From: Lasiosphaeria ovina
Lineage: Eukaryota > Ascomycota > Sordariomycetes > Sordariales > Lasiosphaeriaceae
DNA: 64,000 bases
Reading direction: 5' to 3'
Assembly: GCA_033439765.1 (NCBI GenBank)
Contig: JAULSN010000005.1
Coordinates: 2,681,001-2,745,000 of the forward strand
The position numbers and the translations under genes are program-made. Below the pieces are notes generated by a model, which saw only the letters and a program-made list of their open reading frames with translations, ran no database searches and was not told the origin of the DNA. Shown here piece by piece: positions 35,065-46,836 of the stretch; within the stretch, counting starts at the first letter, position 1, and every line of letters begins with the position of its first letter.

Positions 35065-37108
35065 CTACGCAGTGGCAGCTGGTGCCGAACCGCCGCCGCC
35101 GCCGCCGCCGCCTCCGTCGCCACCAGCGCCATCCCCGCCCTTCCCACCAGACTCCTTGTCTCGTCCTCGGCCTCCGCGCCGGCGGCCGCCCCTCTTCTCG
35201 TGCGTGCCGCTGGGTTTCTCCGTCGAAGGCCCGGAACTGGGAGCTGCCGCTGGCGCTGGCGTTGGAGCTGTGAGGGTTGGGGTGCTGGGTTCGGCAGGGG
35301 CAGCAGCAGACGCAGACGCAGTAGCGGTCTTTGAGCTGCCGCCAGACGCCTTCTTGCCCATGTCCTTCCGCTCCAGGATCTGGACAGACGCTTGTGCAAC
35401 TTCCACGGGGCTCGAGTTTATGGCTTTGACGAGGGCGTCGTGGTCGGCAAAATCGACGTAGGCGAAGCCCTTCTTCTTATCAAACAGCTCCACAGACTTT
35501 ACAACACCAAACTTTTTCAAGGCCTCCTTAAGAAGCGGCTCAGTGACGCCCTGGGATTGGTTGGCATGCTTGACAAATGCGCGCGTGGCTCCTGGGCCGG
35601 GACCTGCAGAGGCACCGGTCTTCTTAGCAGCACCTTGTTTCGAAGGTATGGCCTTAGGCCCGGCAGGCGTGCTTGTTGCCGCCGTGGGGGTAGGCGGAAG
35701 CGGCGCGCCAGACTTTGATGGTGCCGACGAGGATGGAGACAGGAGTGATGCGGGCAGAGGCGCATCTTTCTTCAGCAGAATGATAGGCGGCTTTGGCGGT
35801 GGTTGTGAGGGCTCAGCAGTCTTTTCTCCTCTGCCATCGCCTCTGCCATCTCCCTTAGCTCTGGCAGCGTCATCACCTGCGCCGCGTTTCCTGTTCCGAC
35901 TCCGCCCTGATGAGGTAGATGCTGGGGCCTTGGACGGGCCGGATGACGCTGAAGGATCGACAGGGGTCGAAGGAGACGCGGGTTCTGGGACAACAGGCGC
36001 GGGCTCTTTTGCGACTTCTTTGGCTGGAGCAGCCTTTCCATCTGCCTCTGCTTTGGCCGCTTCCTGGCGAGCCTTCCTATGTGCATTTCCCGGACTGAGG
36101 CCCAAGTCACGCTGTAGAATCCGCGCCGCAGCCGCAATGCCGGCTCGTCGACTCTTGGAGGGGGCATCAGATGTTCCAGACTGCGAGCCAACCTGAGAAC
36201 TGGCTTGTATCTGGTTGGCAACAGCCTTTGCCGCCTCGGCAGCGAATTCGGCGGCAGCCTTCTTGGTCAGGATCTTGACCGACTCCCTTGCCTTCTCCAA
36301 GGGCTTCTCGGACTTTGACTCCTTGCCCTTCTTCTTAGGTTCGTCAGAGCCACCGGCGGCGGCCTTGCCTTTGGCATTTTGAGAGTCTTGCCGCGAGTGC
36401 CGAGCGCTCTTAGCGGCTGCAGCCTCCTTAGCCTTTGCAGCCTTCTTTTCGCGGAGATATTCGACCAGGGGCGTCGTGTTTGCTTTGTCGGCCTTGGCAG
36501 CATCCTCGGAGGCTTGGTCCCCTTCGCCTGCTTTGCTGGCCTCGGGGTTCGCGAGGCTCTCGAGGAAAGCCATGAACTCGGGTTCCTGGTCGATTGTTCC
36601 TTGGCGGCCATCCGAGCGCTTCTTATCGCTGGGGACCTTTTTGTACATGGAGAACTCTACGGTAGGCGGGCCGACGAGGGCCGGGTCCCCGTAGGTTTCT
36701 TTGGCATCCTCCCAGACAGCCGTCTGCGCAGCCTGGGAGAGGGCAAGCAGATCGTCCCTCCTGATGACGTGGAGATAGGCTCGCGACGGCCGCGAAGGCT
36801 TGGACGGGCTGCAGGGCAGTGGGTTTAGCATTCACACATTCGAGATACTCGCTGACGATGGCGACCTACTGCTGGGAGATCTTGCCTGGCTCGTAGGACA
36901 TCCAGTCGACTTTCCTGTTGCCAACTTTCCAGTCCTCGCCGAGGATGGAGACAAACTCGTCCTCCGTCAGACCCGGGGGGAGCCGGCGGATGACCATCTT
37001 CTCGCCCTCGGGAAGGGCTTTCGGCTTGGAGGCCTTGGGCGCATCATTGGACGTCTGGCCGCCAGTGACGCCATCCGCCTTGCGCGACAAGAGCTGCGGG
37101 GCAGACAT
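35065..37108 (-). CDS. UPF3: UPF3/Smg4-family nonsense-mediated decay factor
   Basis: Exons 37108-36870 and 36808-35065 with a 61-bp intron (GTAGGT...CTGCAG), giving 660 residues. The Smg4/UPF3 RNP-like domain spans about residues 37-150: MVIRRLPPGLTEDEF, YEPGKIS, then PSRAYLHVI and the PTVEFSMYKK block. UPF3 links exon-junction or terminating ribosomes to UPF2/UPF1 in mRNA decay (family knowledge). Residues about 195-480 are Ala/Lys/Pro-rich and disordered. A second RRM-like fold at about 486-562 has AFVKHANQ and GFAYVDFADHDALV as RNP2/RNP1-like strands. The tail is basic RGGR-type, then Gly-rich, encoded by a CCG-type run. Divergent from the phosphatase gene at 37914 across 805 bp. Confidence 0.9.
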
Positions 37109-37913
37109 GGCAGGCCCGGCCGGATTGCTGCAAATTGGCGTGGAGGAGCTGGCTATAGTTGCCGTGTCGCCAGAGCTGCGATGGCTTCCTTTTCCTGGCC
37201 AGTTGAAGCGGGGCGCGGCCGTGGCATACGGTGCCCTGCACGGATAGCGTACGAATACCGATCACACGCGCTGCCCGATAGGTAGCGGCAGTTGGACGCC
37301 TTTGCTCGCCAATGTCAAAATCGTTGGTAATCTGGTTCCAGGCTGTCTTGCGTTGAGGAAGAGCTTTTCTGTAAATCCCACCCCAAAGCTCGGTTATCAC
37401 CTCAGGAGGGGGAGTTTGAAAGATGAACTGCAATTTATAGTCGCCCACTGAACGGTGAAGATGTCACTGGCTGCAACCTTCACAGGGGAGGGAGCTCAAG
37501 GCCGGCCTGGACTTTTTGACGCACGGACCCAAAAGGACCCACGTCAGCGAGTGTCCCTCCCCGCCCGCAGCGCTGCTGTGGCAGGGCAGGATGGCGGGCG
37601 CGTAAATCTCGGGAGACAGACGGGTTCACTTTCTGACCTCTGGACCAGTTGAAGAGCCTCCTGCCTGACCAACATCGAGCCCGAATCACGCCCTCCCCCC
37701 TCACTCAACACCAGCGAGCCGATCGACCCGAACACGGCGATTCACGTTAATGCGAACGCCCATTGCTTGAACTGTTTGCTAGAAAAAAACCCGCCCACGC
37801 GCATTCAACCTAATACTGCGACTCGACTGCCCGATCCATCCAGCTACCACAACTTGGCTGGGTAACTCGATACCTCCACTTAGGTGCGACTGCCAAACGC
37901 CGCCGCACGCAAC
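37109..37913. promoter_or_regulatory. Divergent promoter region UPF3 / SIT4-like
   Basis: 805 bp between two start codons on opposite strands, GC-rich with no supportable gene. By position it must supply both 5' UTRs and promoters; no TATA box was picked out. Confidence 0.55.
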
Positions 37914-39273
37914 ATGTCCAGCATACCGAAACCCGGCCCCGCGAGGCTCCGGCCCGGTGCCGGCCTGGACGAATGGCTGGAGGAGGCCAAGCAGTGCCAT
38001 TACCTGCCCGAGCCCGTCATGAAGCAGCTCTGCGAGACGGTCAAGGAGGTGCTGATGGAGGAGTCCAACATCCAGCCCGTCGTCACCCCCGTCACCATCT
38101 GCGGCGACATCCACGGCCAGTTCTACGACCTGCTCGAGCTGTTCCGCGTCGCCGGCGGCATGCCCGGCGACACGGACGTCCAGGCCCCCAAGACGGTCAC
38201 CACCGTCATCACCCCCGACGACATCGAGCCCCCCACCGAGATCACGAACCCACAGCTCCGGAAAAGGATAAGAAACGCCGACGCCCCGAGTTCTGGCGTC
38301 GTCGACGACGATGAGACCATCATCGAGGGGGACTCGATGGACACCTCCGACTCCACACCCGCCACCACGGCCACCTCGCAGTCCGCAGACACGCGCTTCG
38401 TCTTTCTGGGCGATTTCGTCGACCGCGGCTACTTCAGCTTGGAAACATTCACGCTACTAATGTGTCTGAAAGCAAAGTGAGATAGATTTCAACTCTTGGC
38501 AGCCAGCCGGCCTGCGCACACCACACCCCAGGGGGGGGCTTGCTGACACTCTGCTTTGTTCGGTCCGTATCTAGATACCCGGACCGGATTGTGCTGGTGC
38601 GCGGCAACCACGAGTCGCGGCAGATCACGCAGGTCTACGGCTTCTACGAGGAGTGCCAGCAAAAGTACGGCAACGCCTCGGTGTGGAAGGCGTGCTGCCA
38701 GGTCTTCGACTTCCTCGTGCTGGCCGCCATCGTCGACGGCACCGTGTTGTGCGTGCACGGCGGCCTTAGCCCCGAGATCCGCACCATCGACCAGATCCGC
38801 GTCGTGGCCCGCGCCCAGGAGATCCCCCACGAGGGCGCCTTCTGCGACCTGGTCTGGAGCGACCCCGAGGACATCGACACGTGGGCCGTCAGCCCCCGCG
38901 GCGCCGGCTGGCTGTTCGGCGACAAGGTCGCCACCGAGTTCAACCACGTCAACGGCCTGACCACTATTGCGCGTGCGCATCAGCTCGTCAACGAGGGCTA
39001 CAAGGTTTGTTTTACGTCCGATGACGTGCCAGCAGAGCAAACCCCCCACTTGTTCACCTTGGTCTGACTCGCAACGCGCAGTTTCACTTCCCAGAAAAGT
39101 CGGTCGTGACCGTCTGGTCTGCCCCCAACTACTGCTACAGGTGCGGCAACGTGGCGTCCATCATGACGGTCGACAGAGACTTGAAAACAAAGTTCAGCAT
39201 ATTCTCGGCCGTCCCAGAGGACCAGCGACATGTCCCGGCTAATCGCCGGGGCCCGGGTGATTATTTCCTCTGA
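37914..39273 (+). CDS. SIT4: PP6/Sit4-type Ser/Thr phosphatase catalytic subunit
   Basis: Exons 37914-38476, 38575-39004 and 39082-39273; all junctions keep frame, 394 residues. PPP-family motifs are intact: GDIHG (from about residue 64), [41 protein letters not shown] and the carboxy-methylated tail type DYFL. The [15 protein letters not shown] segment places it with PP6/Sit4/Ppe1 rather than PP2A or Ppg1. These enzymes act in G1/S, TOR and stress signalling with SAP-type subunits (family knowledge). Odd feature: about 73 residues (roughly 86-158), Thr/Asp/Pro-rich and acidic, are inserted between GGMPGDT and TRFVFLGD, where yeast and human enzymes have only a few residues. The ATG is the only suitable start (MSSIPKPGP). 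Confidence 0.94.
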
Positions 39274-41065
39274 GATGCGCAGCCACCTTGTCTGAGGCGG
39301 GGGTAGGGTGGAAAGGGAAGAACGGCTTGCCTTTGCTTTCTTTCGTTTCTGTAGATATAATATTCTTCATGTCCTTGCAGGGTTTATCACAGCATGGTTC
39401 AAACGCAACGCATAAAAGCGCGCGGACGCCGTTGAGGAGTGGGAATGGGAATGGGAAGGTTGGAAGGGGAGATGGGAAAGAGGAGAGGCAGGGGGGGCGG
39501 TTTAATGATACTTTTACCCCCTTGACCTCATCCCCGAAACCTCTGTTTTTTTTTGTGTGTTTTTTTCTTTTTCCTTTCCTGGATTTTGGGTGCATCTATC
39601 GCTTTTTGGGGGGGTTTCAGGGGCCATGTCTTTTTCATCGCATAGAAAAGACTAATTTTTGTTTTTGTGTTTCTTGTCATACTGAGTGGCGTTGAGTAAA
39701 GGGTATTGTTATTTATATATTGGGGGATGGGCGAGGAGGAGTGGCGGGATCGGGAATTGACGGAGAGGGAGGTGAAAGGTGGGAGAAGGCAGGCAGGCAG
39801 GCAGGCAGGCAGGCGCGAGGGCTTCTGTTGGTTTGCATTATTATCTATCTTATTTTTTTTGTTTCTCCCTCCTTTCTCCTCTGTTGCTATTGTGGGTTGG
39901 TTTGCGCTCTTGTCCCTCCCCCCGGGTTGTGCTTTTTTCTTTTTATAGTCTTTTTTGATTCTTTTTTTTTGAAACATCTTCAACACCAGCAGCGCCGCCA
40001 GCGGGAAGGAACAGGGGTGCAGCATGAGAGCATACAGTCTTTTTATTCTTTTCGTTTTCTTTCCCCACCCCCATGTATTCATTCGTATCACCTCGCGTAC
40101 TATCCATCCATGCCTGCGCTGCGGTTCACGACCGGCTTCTGATACCCCTGTCTCGGTAACGCGAGAGATTTTAGTCGGTCACATCACCCCTCCAGAAGCA
40201 AAGACAGAAGAAGAAAAAAAAAGATAGAAGAAAAGAAAATTAGTTACCTTGTATACCGCAGTAAAGAGCTTTATAGAAACAAAGCCTTGGCTGTCTTCTG
40301 GGGCGATTTGCTTAAGACGCTCAAATTCGTTCGCATACTACCTTACTGTACCTAGGTAGTTCTAGTCCTACTCCTAAGTAGAGGGCAAGGTAAGCGGGCT
40401 TCCTTTCCCACCATGGAGAGACTATGGCTATGAAGATAATTCCAAAAAGAAAAAAATTCCCCGTTTGACGGAAAACAAAAGCCAAAAAAGACTCCCCAGC
40501 ACCATCGTCCCAATTGGTATCTCAGCGATGTGTAATGCGCAAACAGCATCCGTTCCCGTCCCCCCCCCCCGTTTACCTTCCATGCCATTGCCCACCCTGC
40601 CTTTTAACCTTTGCCCCCTGGCTAGGCCATCCCAAGCCAGAGAGGAGCAGCAACCCTCTATTATATACAAAGGAGGGCCGTGGCCGAGATGTATGCATAC
40701 ATATACCAGACAAAGAAATAAGCCATTCTCGCTTGATTAGGTTCGCTCCGATCCCTTCTATCCCCCCACCTCCGTCGTAGTAATAACACTGTTAGTCTGC
40801 AACCGAATGCTGGTATGGCTTTCAAACCAAAATCAAACCACGTCTATAGCTTTATACCAACTTTGAGCCCTGCGTGTTCGAGCGGGGCCGGTCCTTGCCG
40901 ACCCATCTGCGTCCATAACCAGACGACATATTCGTTGAAATGTTTCAATATGTTCTAAGGATACTATCGTCATACCACGAAATGCTCTTCGTCATCAAAA
41001 GCAAGCGAAGCTGGTCTCTTGCGCCCTTTCGAGAGACGACTGGTCGTATCTTCACCATCGAATTG
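39274..41065. other. Intergenic between convergent genes
   Basis: T-rich on the plus strand, with a (GCAG)n run near 39787-39814 and an ACCTAGGT palindrome near 40347. Open frames of about 130-190 codons here are homopolymer-driven. Likely 3' UTRs of both neighbours; no gene supported. Confidence 0.5.
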
Positions 41066-44000
41066 CTAATTTACTGAGGCTTCCGACATTGCAGCCACGG
41101 GAACGTGGTTATCGTTGACTGATGCAGCTATGGCGGCCTGTAGCGTCTCGAATAAGTTGGTATCCTGAACCTGGTCGGGCGTGGAGTGGTGGTTGGGCGG
41201 TAAAGGTGGAAGACCATAAGTCTGATTATGGTTCTCACCCATATCTGGAGAAGCTTGTGGGAGGCCAAAATTGTGGGCCTGGGACTGCGGTTGTGTCGGA
41301 AAAGAGGGCGGAGAGTTATTCTGGTGGGGTTGTGGCTGCTGCTGCTGCTGCCGTTGGTGCTCTAACTGGGTCGGGTGTTGCTGTTGATGTTGAGGCTGCA
41401 GCTGCTTTTGAGGTTGTTGCTGAATTGGCGGCTGTGGCTTGAGAGCGATCGGCGTCGGCTGAGGTGGGGCTGGTGCAGGCTGTATTTGAGGCAGCTTATT
41501 TACCTGTAGTGTAGAATGGTGTTCCGTCGGCTCAGTCTTCACTAAGGGTGAGTTTTGAAGATGAGGGAATGTAGAGGCCGTTGTTCCTGGAGCCTGAGCA
41601 GAGTTGGTGCCTGTGCTTGGACTGCCTCCTTGTAACGCTTGAGACATGGGACTCCCGCGATTTGGCGACGAAGCTGCCAGGGGGCTGCTCATGACAGGCC
41701 GATGGCTGCTGTGCAGCCCACCTGCCAGTGTCATTATGCCTTGAATTCGTTTTTGTTCATCCTCCAAGTTCATGCGTGCCTTTTCCTCAGCCTCCTTCCG
41801 GGCGGCCTGGCTGGGTGCACGTGTTTTCAGTTCCCCAGTGACACTCTGCAGGTAGTAAGGCATCTCCGAATTCGTTTTGAGGAAGAACAGCTTTAGGTTT
41901 CGAGCCTTGTCTTTGAGTTGAACTTGCGTGCGATCCTTCAAAATGTCCGATATAGTGCCTGCCTGCCCAAACAGAGAGAGGATCTGGCTCCAATGCGGTC
42001 CCTTAACCATGTCTAAGCCAGCCATGAGAGCCTTCTCTTCTTCAGGAGTCCAGGGCCGCCTAGTCGAATGGAGACCTTCTCTCCTTGCGGTATTAGACGA
42101 CTTCGCAACCGCGGCTTGGCGAGCCCTCTCATATAAGACAGAGGTTGGCGATGACTGGTTGGGGGGAAGACGGTCTGAGGTGGCTTCTATGTGAGGTACG
42201 GCTGGGCTTTGTGCAAAGGGCTGGTATGGCGACGAGTTGGCCGCATTCAACTGAGCCAAATACTGAGGATGTATGTCTGGTAATGACAGTGAGCCTTGAT
42301 TCATGTCGCTGGACGGATGCAACCTACCTTGACTGTTTTCTTGGTCGTTGGTAGAGTATTTCAGCGCCGAAACATCCGGGAGACCGTGACATGCCTCGAG
42401 GTTACCATTCAGCTTCTCACTTATGAGGGATGCCAAGTCCTTGGCGTCGAAACCTTCCGTTGTTTCGTGAGCGCCGGTATTGTCTGAGGGGTCACTTATG
42501 GGCTCGATGCCATGGCTGGAGAGTGAGTGCTCAAGCAGTGCTCTGAGGTTGTAGTTTTCCATGTCCTCTGTGGAGTCGTGATCGTGCTGTTCTTCGTGGT
42601 GTGTACTAGTATGCATGTCCTCGGCGACATGTTCATGTGTGAAATCTTGGCTGACAGACTGGATGAGAGCTGCCAAATTGTCGTGCTCTATTTGATCGTG
42701 ATTCTCGACTGAGACTTGGCTGGTCCCTGCGCCCTCGTCGCTTAATGGGATGTTAACACCATACCTTTCGGCATATTCCACGACAGTGGGGACGTGGTCT
42801 CGTAGGAAGATACTAAGACTCTCGGCCAGCTTCTCAGACGAGAACTGGCTTTCCAAGAACACTAAGCTGGGTCAGTCAAGGCGCATCTCAGGAGGTCAGA
42901 GGATGACAGACGTTTAGCGGACTCGTCGTCGATAGCTCCAAACACAAGGTCTCTTTGCGACCTGACTAGATCGACAAGGCGCTCTTCGTCGCCGTTCAGA
43001 GTCTGGTCGCCACTGCGCTGCTTGAGAAGCTCATCAAATTTGGAGGGAAATAGCTTCTCCAATAATTCCGGCATGTTCGGGGCTTCATCTACTGCTCCTG
43101 CCGCGTCCAGAAAGACTCTTGTCTTGAGGTTGACGAAGAAGTCGGTCAAATTATCCCTGTACTCTCCATCCTCGGGGATGAATATCGAAAGCACCGAGTC
43201 GTGCACCTCTTCCAAGGTCAAGTCCTTATCGACCAAGAGCCCCGCGGCCGCCGTGGCCAGATTCGACATGCGGATCGTCTCACGGTCTTCGGAATCGCTA
43301 ATGTCGAGTTCGTCAGGGAAGAGTAGAGGATAGTCGGAGAACATCTTTCTCGCCAGGCCAAACATGTTTTTCAGTATGTCGTAGGCCTTGCGAAATTCGG
43401 ATTCGGGGTCGGCCAACAGCGACTCGATCTCGGCTCGAGACTGAAGCGAGAGCCTAAGCAATATCTGGACTGCAACATTGCCCAGAACGGGAAGACTCAT
43501 GGATCGCATCACGTACGTCGAGTTTGTAGCGACCTTCATGATCCGAGTCACTTTCTCCGTCGAAGGCGCGTCGAGGGCCGCCAGGGCCGAGTCGGGGGCC
43601 GGGGCCGGGGCCGGGGCCGGGGCCGGGACCGGAGGTTCCGTAGTCTCAAGGGCGCCATTCAGATCCGTGGCCATGTCCGAAGGCCCGGGCTGGGGATGGG
43701 CATCGAAAGAAGCCAGCGCATCACTGAGCATTGCTGCCAAGTCGGCAGACATTGTGCCGTGCCCTCCGCCTCCGTCGACCTGTTCTGTCTTCAACCGCTT
43801 TGCACTGCTCTCGTCGGGCGGCTCTGGGCTTCGGGAGCGCTTTGGGGAGGGCGCTCTGGCGGGCTCTTGGGGAGCTGGGAGAGGAACATGAACAGGGGCC
43901 TGCGTAACGGGGGTATCGTAGGCGGCCGGAGTATCCTGGGCCGTTGCAAGATCTTGGGCATCTTGGGTTATCAGCGCATGGTCTTGAGGCGCGGGTTGGA

Positions 44001-44265
44001 GATCCTGGAGCCCCAATAGATAGTCTTGAGTTAGTGAATGGTAGTTCTGGGTGGTTGGCAGGCCATCATGGGCCACTGCCACATGGTCTTGGGCCGCTGC
44101 TGGCGGAGCGTCTTGGGCAGCGGGGTCGGAGAGTTGAGCAGTCTGGTTTTGGGAAGGCTCGATGCCCATCGCGGTGTGGTTTTGGCTGCTAGTTTCTGGC
44201 CTTGGATCCGCTGCGGCCAAGGCGGCGAAGAGGCCCGCCTCCAAAGAGGAGTTTGCGTCGTCCAT
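41066..44265 (-). CDS. TBF1: Tbf1-like TRFH + Myb telobox DNA-binding protein
   Basis: Exons 44265-42912 and 42861-41066 with a 50-bp intron; 1049 residues. The Myb/telobox at about residues 718-780 reads [16 protein letters not shown] ... [15 protein letters not shown], the VxLKDKxR telobox signature that binds TTAGGG-type DNA (family knowledge). A TRFH-like helical dimerisation region lies at about 240-400. Yeast Tbf1 acts at telomeres and as a promoter factor; fission yeast Teb1 and other fungal relatives are similar. The N-terminus (about 20-140) is a degenerate run of QD/QN units; the C-terminus is Gln/Pro/His-rich (about 890-960), as in transcription factors. The start ATGGAC at 44265 has CCAAG upstream. 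The two halves were joined because K-L-F-L-E continues in phase across the splice. Confidence 0.9.
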
Positions 44266-46836
44266 CTTGGGTCAATTCAGAAGCTCCTGCATTGCCCATC
44301 TAGTTGGAAATTGACAGGGTCGGAAGGCTCCAAGTTGACACCTCGTTGGGTTGGGGCGGCGAAGCGAACTACCCCTCGAGACTGCGGGCAATTGGCTTGG
44401 CTGCAAAGAGCCGGAGGGTCGAGGTGCCGACGCGTCGCTGGGATGGTCGGTGGTGCTTGTCGTTGCTTCGCTTCGGCTTTTCTGTTTTCTGGTTCCTTCT
44501 GCTTGCTGGCTTCGCTTCCACGGCCCTCAAGGGTCGCGGGCGTGATTAACGTGGGTACACGATGTCGCGGCGGTCGAGCGCGGCGGGATGGGTACCGGGA
44601 TGTCGGAGAAATTTTCTGACGTCCGATGCGAAAAGTTGCCCTTATTTCTTGCCCCAACTTTCCCGATACACAGTCCCCAAGAATTAAATGGCAAAGAGCG
44701 AAAATCTTGCGCTAACACTTGAAATCAAAAAAGTTTCATTCTGACTTCCTTTCTGTTTCCGCAAAAAATAAATCTAATCTTTTCATCGCAACCTCGGTCC
44801 ATAGTAGACTTGACAATAGGGAACCCCCAATTAACTATACAAATAGCCGCAGGTTGTTTCCGCAGAACTGAAGCACAGTTCCGGCCTGATGTTAATGAAC
44901 ATTGGATGCATGCAGGCAGCCCGACAATAGCGAACCCGTTTAGTTCGCTGTCCGCCATTCTGACAGTGATGAAGGCCTGGTAGCACAACCACGCAGCACT
45001 TGAGCTCTCCATTGTATGAATTTGAAATTTCTTGTATGCTTATCCGTATAGAAAGAACCTACGCAGCTGTGTATAAGGCCGGGAGGCATGGGCATGGAGG
45101 TATTGGTTCTTTCCATGTGCAATCCAATATTTCGTATCGTGGGTTTGCGACGTCAAACCGGAGCCGACACTGACATTATACTCGGCCGTACCTCAAACTC
45201 TATGGGTTCAGTCAGTTGGACATGGCCTCTCTCGCAATTCTCCGTCGCATTGCAAGGCGTGCGCAGCGAGTGGTTCGATTTCCCCAATTCGGCCCCTCAA
45301 ACAGCTTCAAGTTCCGCTGGCCCTCACGCTGCACCTTCTGTCTTCGCAGCCACTTGGCAACGCGTCACATTCGGTGAGAAGGAACGTGAGAGACGCCTGG
45401 ACTGATGCCCGCCTTGTTCTCCCTGCTGGGTTAGGGTTGAGCAAAGCGGAAGAAATGTGGAGCCTGCCGACGATGTGCGGCACTAGTGCAGCCTAGACTT
45501 CCGCGAGTATCCGTACGGAGTACCCCGTTCCTCTGTACGTATCAGATTGCAATCTGGCACTCGCTCTATCTCAACCCGAGAAAGCTGCATCAATTCTCAA
45601 TCATAACGGCTCAAGACCTCCACCTCCGAGCACGACAATGCTAGTCCAGGTACTGATAAATTTGGAGCATTCTTAAGTCTTGGCAACAGTTGGTCGTCTC
45701 GCGAAACAGCTGAAGTGGCGCCGAGCCCCGCCGCGCCAAACCTCAAAGATGTGGGGTAGTGATCTTGATATGACGTCCGCCATCCCCATCCCCATCCCCA
45801 ACTCGTCGGTGGAGTGGAGAGCGCACTCAAGTTCCCCGCGGGATTCTTCGTCGCCGCTCGCCCGATGGCCAGAGAGCTGAGCTAAACCGGCAATTGGTGA
45901 TGAATAGGAGGCGAGTATGTTTTGGTGAATAATACTAGGCCGCTCCGACCCGGCTTTTACCACACTAGGTACTATTACTGTATCGTATTGCAGTCCGGTT
46001 TGCCTGCCGAGCGGGGCAGGAAACCGAGCCCTCCCCCTTGCCTCCTTGCTTCCTTGCAACTTCATGTCCCCCTCCTCGAATGCGGGGAAGCGGAGGGTTC
46101 GAGCCATCGCAATGCGGGTCGTCGTCGGGCGACCCCGACTCGCTTCCATCGCAACTCGCAGCGATTGCCCCAGCTCTTAATGTGTACTGTCGTTTGGGAT
46201 ATCTGCGAGTCAGATGAAAAAGGGGGTCTATAATAGTACCTATTTCCTGGGATGTGGACCAGTCTCCAGGACCCGGGGAGATGAGGCATGAAAGCTGGTA
46301 AGGTAAGGTAAGGTAAGGTAGGTACGGAAGGTATGGAGGTCAGCTCGACGGGAAAGGACGGATGGATAGGTGCTGGGGTGGATTGGCCGTTCGTGGACTC
46401 CTCGCACCTCGTGCCCCCTCGTGCCTGCCTCCCTTTGGCCCTTGGTGCAACACACTACGCTGCTACTGATGGCGATAACCCCGCTTCAAGTGCATGCGAC
46501 CTTCGCTGCCAAGAGCAGACGGAAATTTACTGTGTGCCCCCATCGCCACTTTACCAGGCTTCTTTGTCTCTCCTGTCTCCTCTTAAATAAGTCCGAACCC
46601 CAGCCAAGACTCGTCCAATCTTCCTCTCCCCCTCACGCTATACTTCTTCTCCAGCTTCAAACATTTGCCTCGTCCACCCCCAACAGCCAGCTACCTGACG
46701 CCGCCTCGAGCTTGAGCTACCTTTCCATATCAAGCAGTCAGCTGCCTTACCTTAGCTACGAGCTACCTTCCCTACTTAGGTACCTTACTCCAAAACATCT
46801 CGACTCCAAGCCCTCCTCTCTTGCACGGCCGCCAAC
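44266..46836. promoter_or_regulatory. Divergent intergenic region TBF1 / aldehyde dehydrogenase
   Basis: 2.6 kb between divergent start codons. No gene supported; an open frame of 158 codons on the minus strand (45.7-46.1 kb) lacks motifs. Contains (GGTAA)5 at 46297. The 250 bp before the dehydrogenase ATG are C/T-rich, as is usual for highly expressed fungal genes. Confidence 0.5.
46297..46321. repeat. (GGTAA)5 pentanucleotide repeat
   Basis: Five tandem GGTAA units about 515 bp upstream of the aldehyde dehydrogenase start. Confidence 0.9.

Noticed and set aside
45260..45290. GGTTCGATTTCC box resembling a tRNA T-loop
   Set aside because: No matching acceptor, D or anticodon arms could be folded around it.
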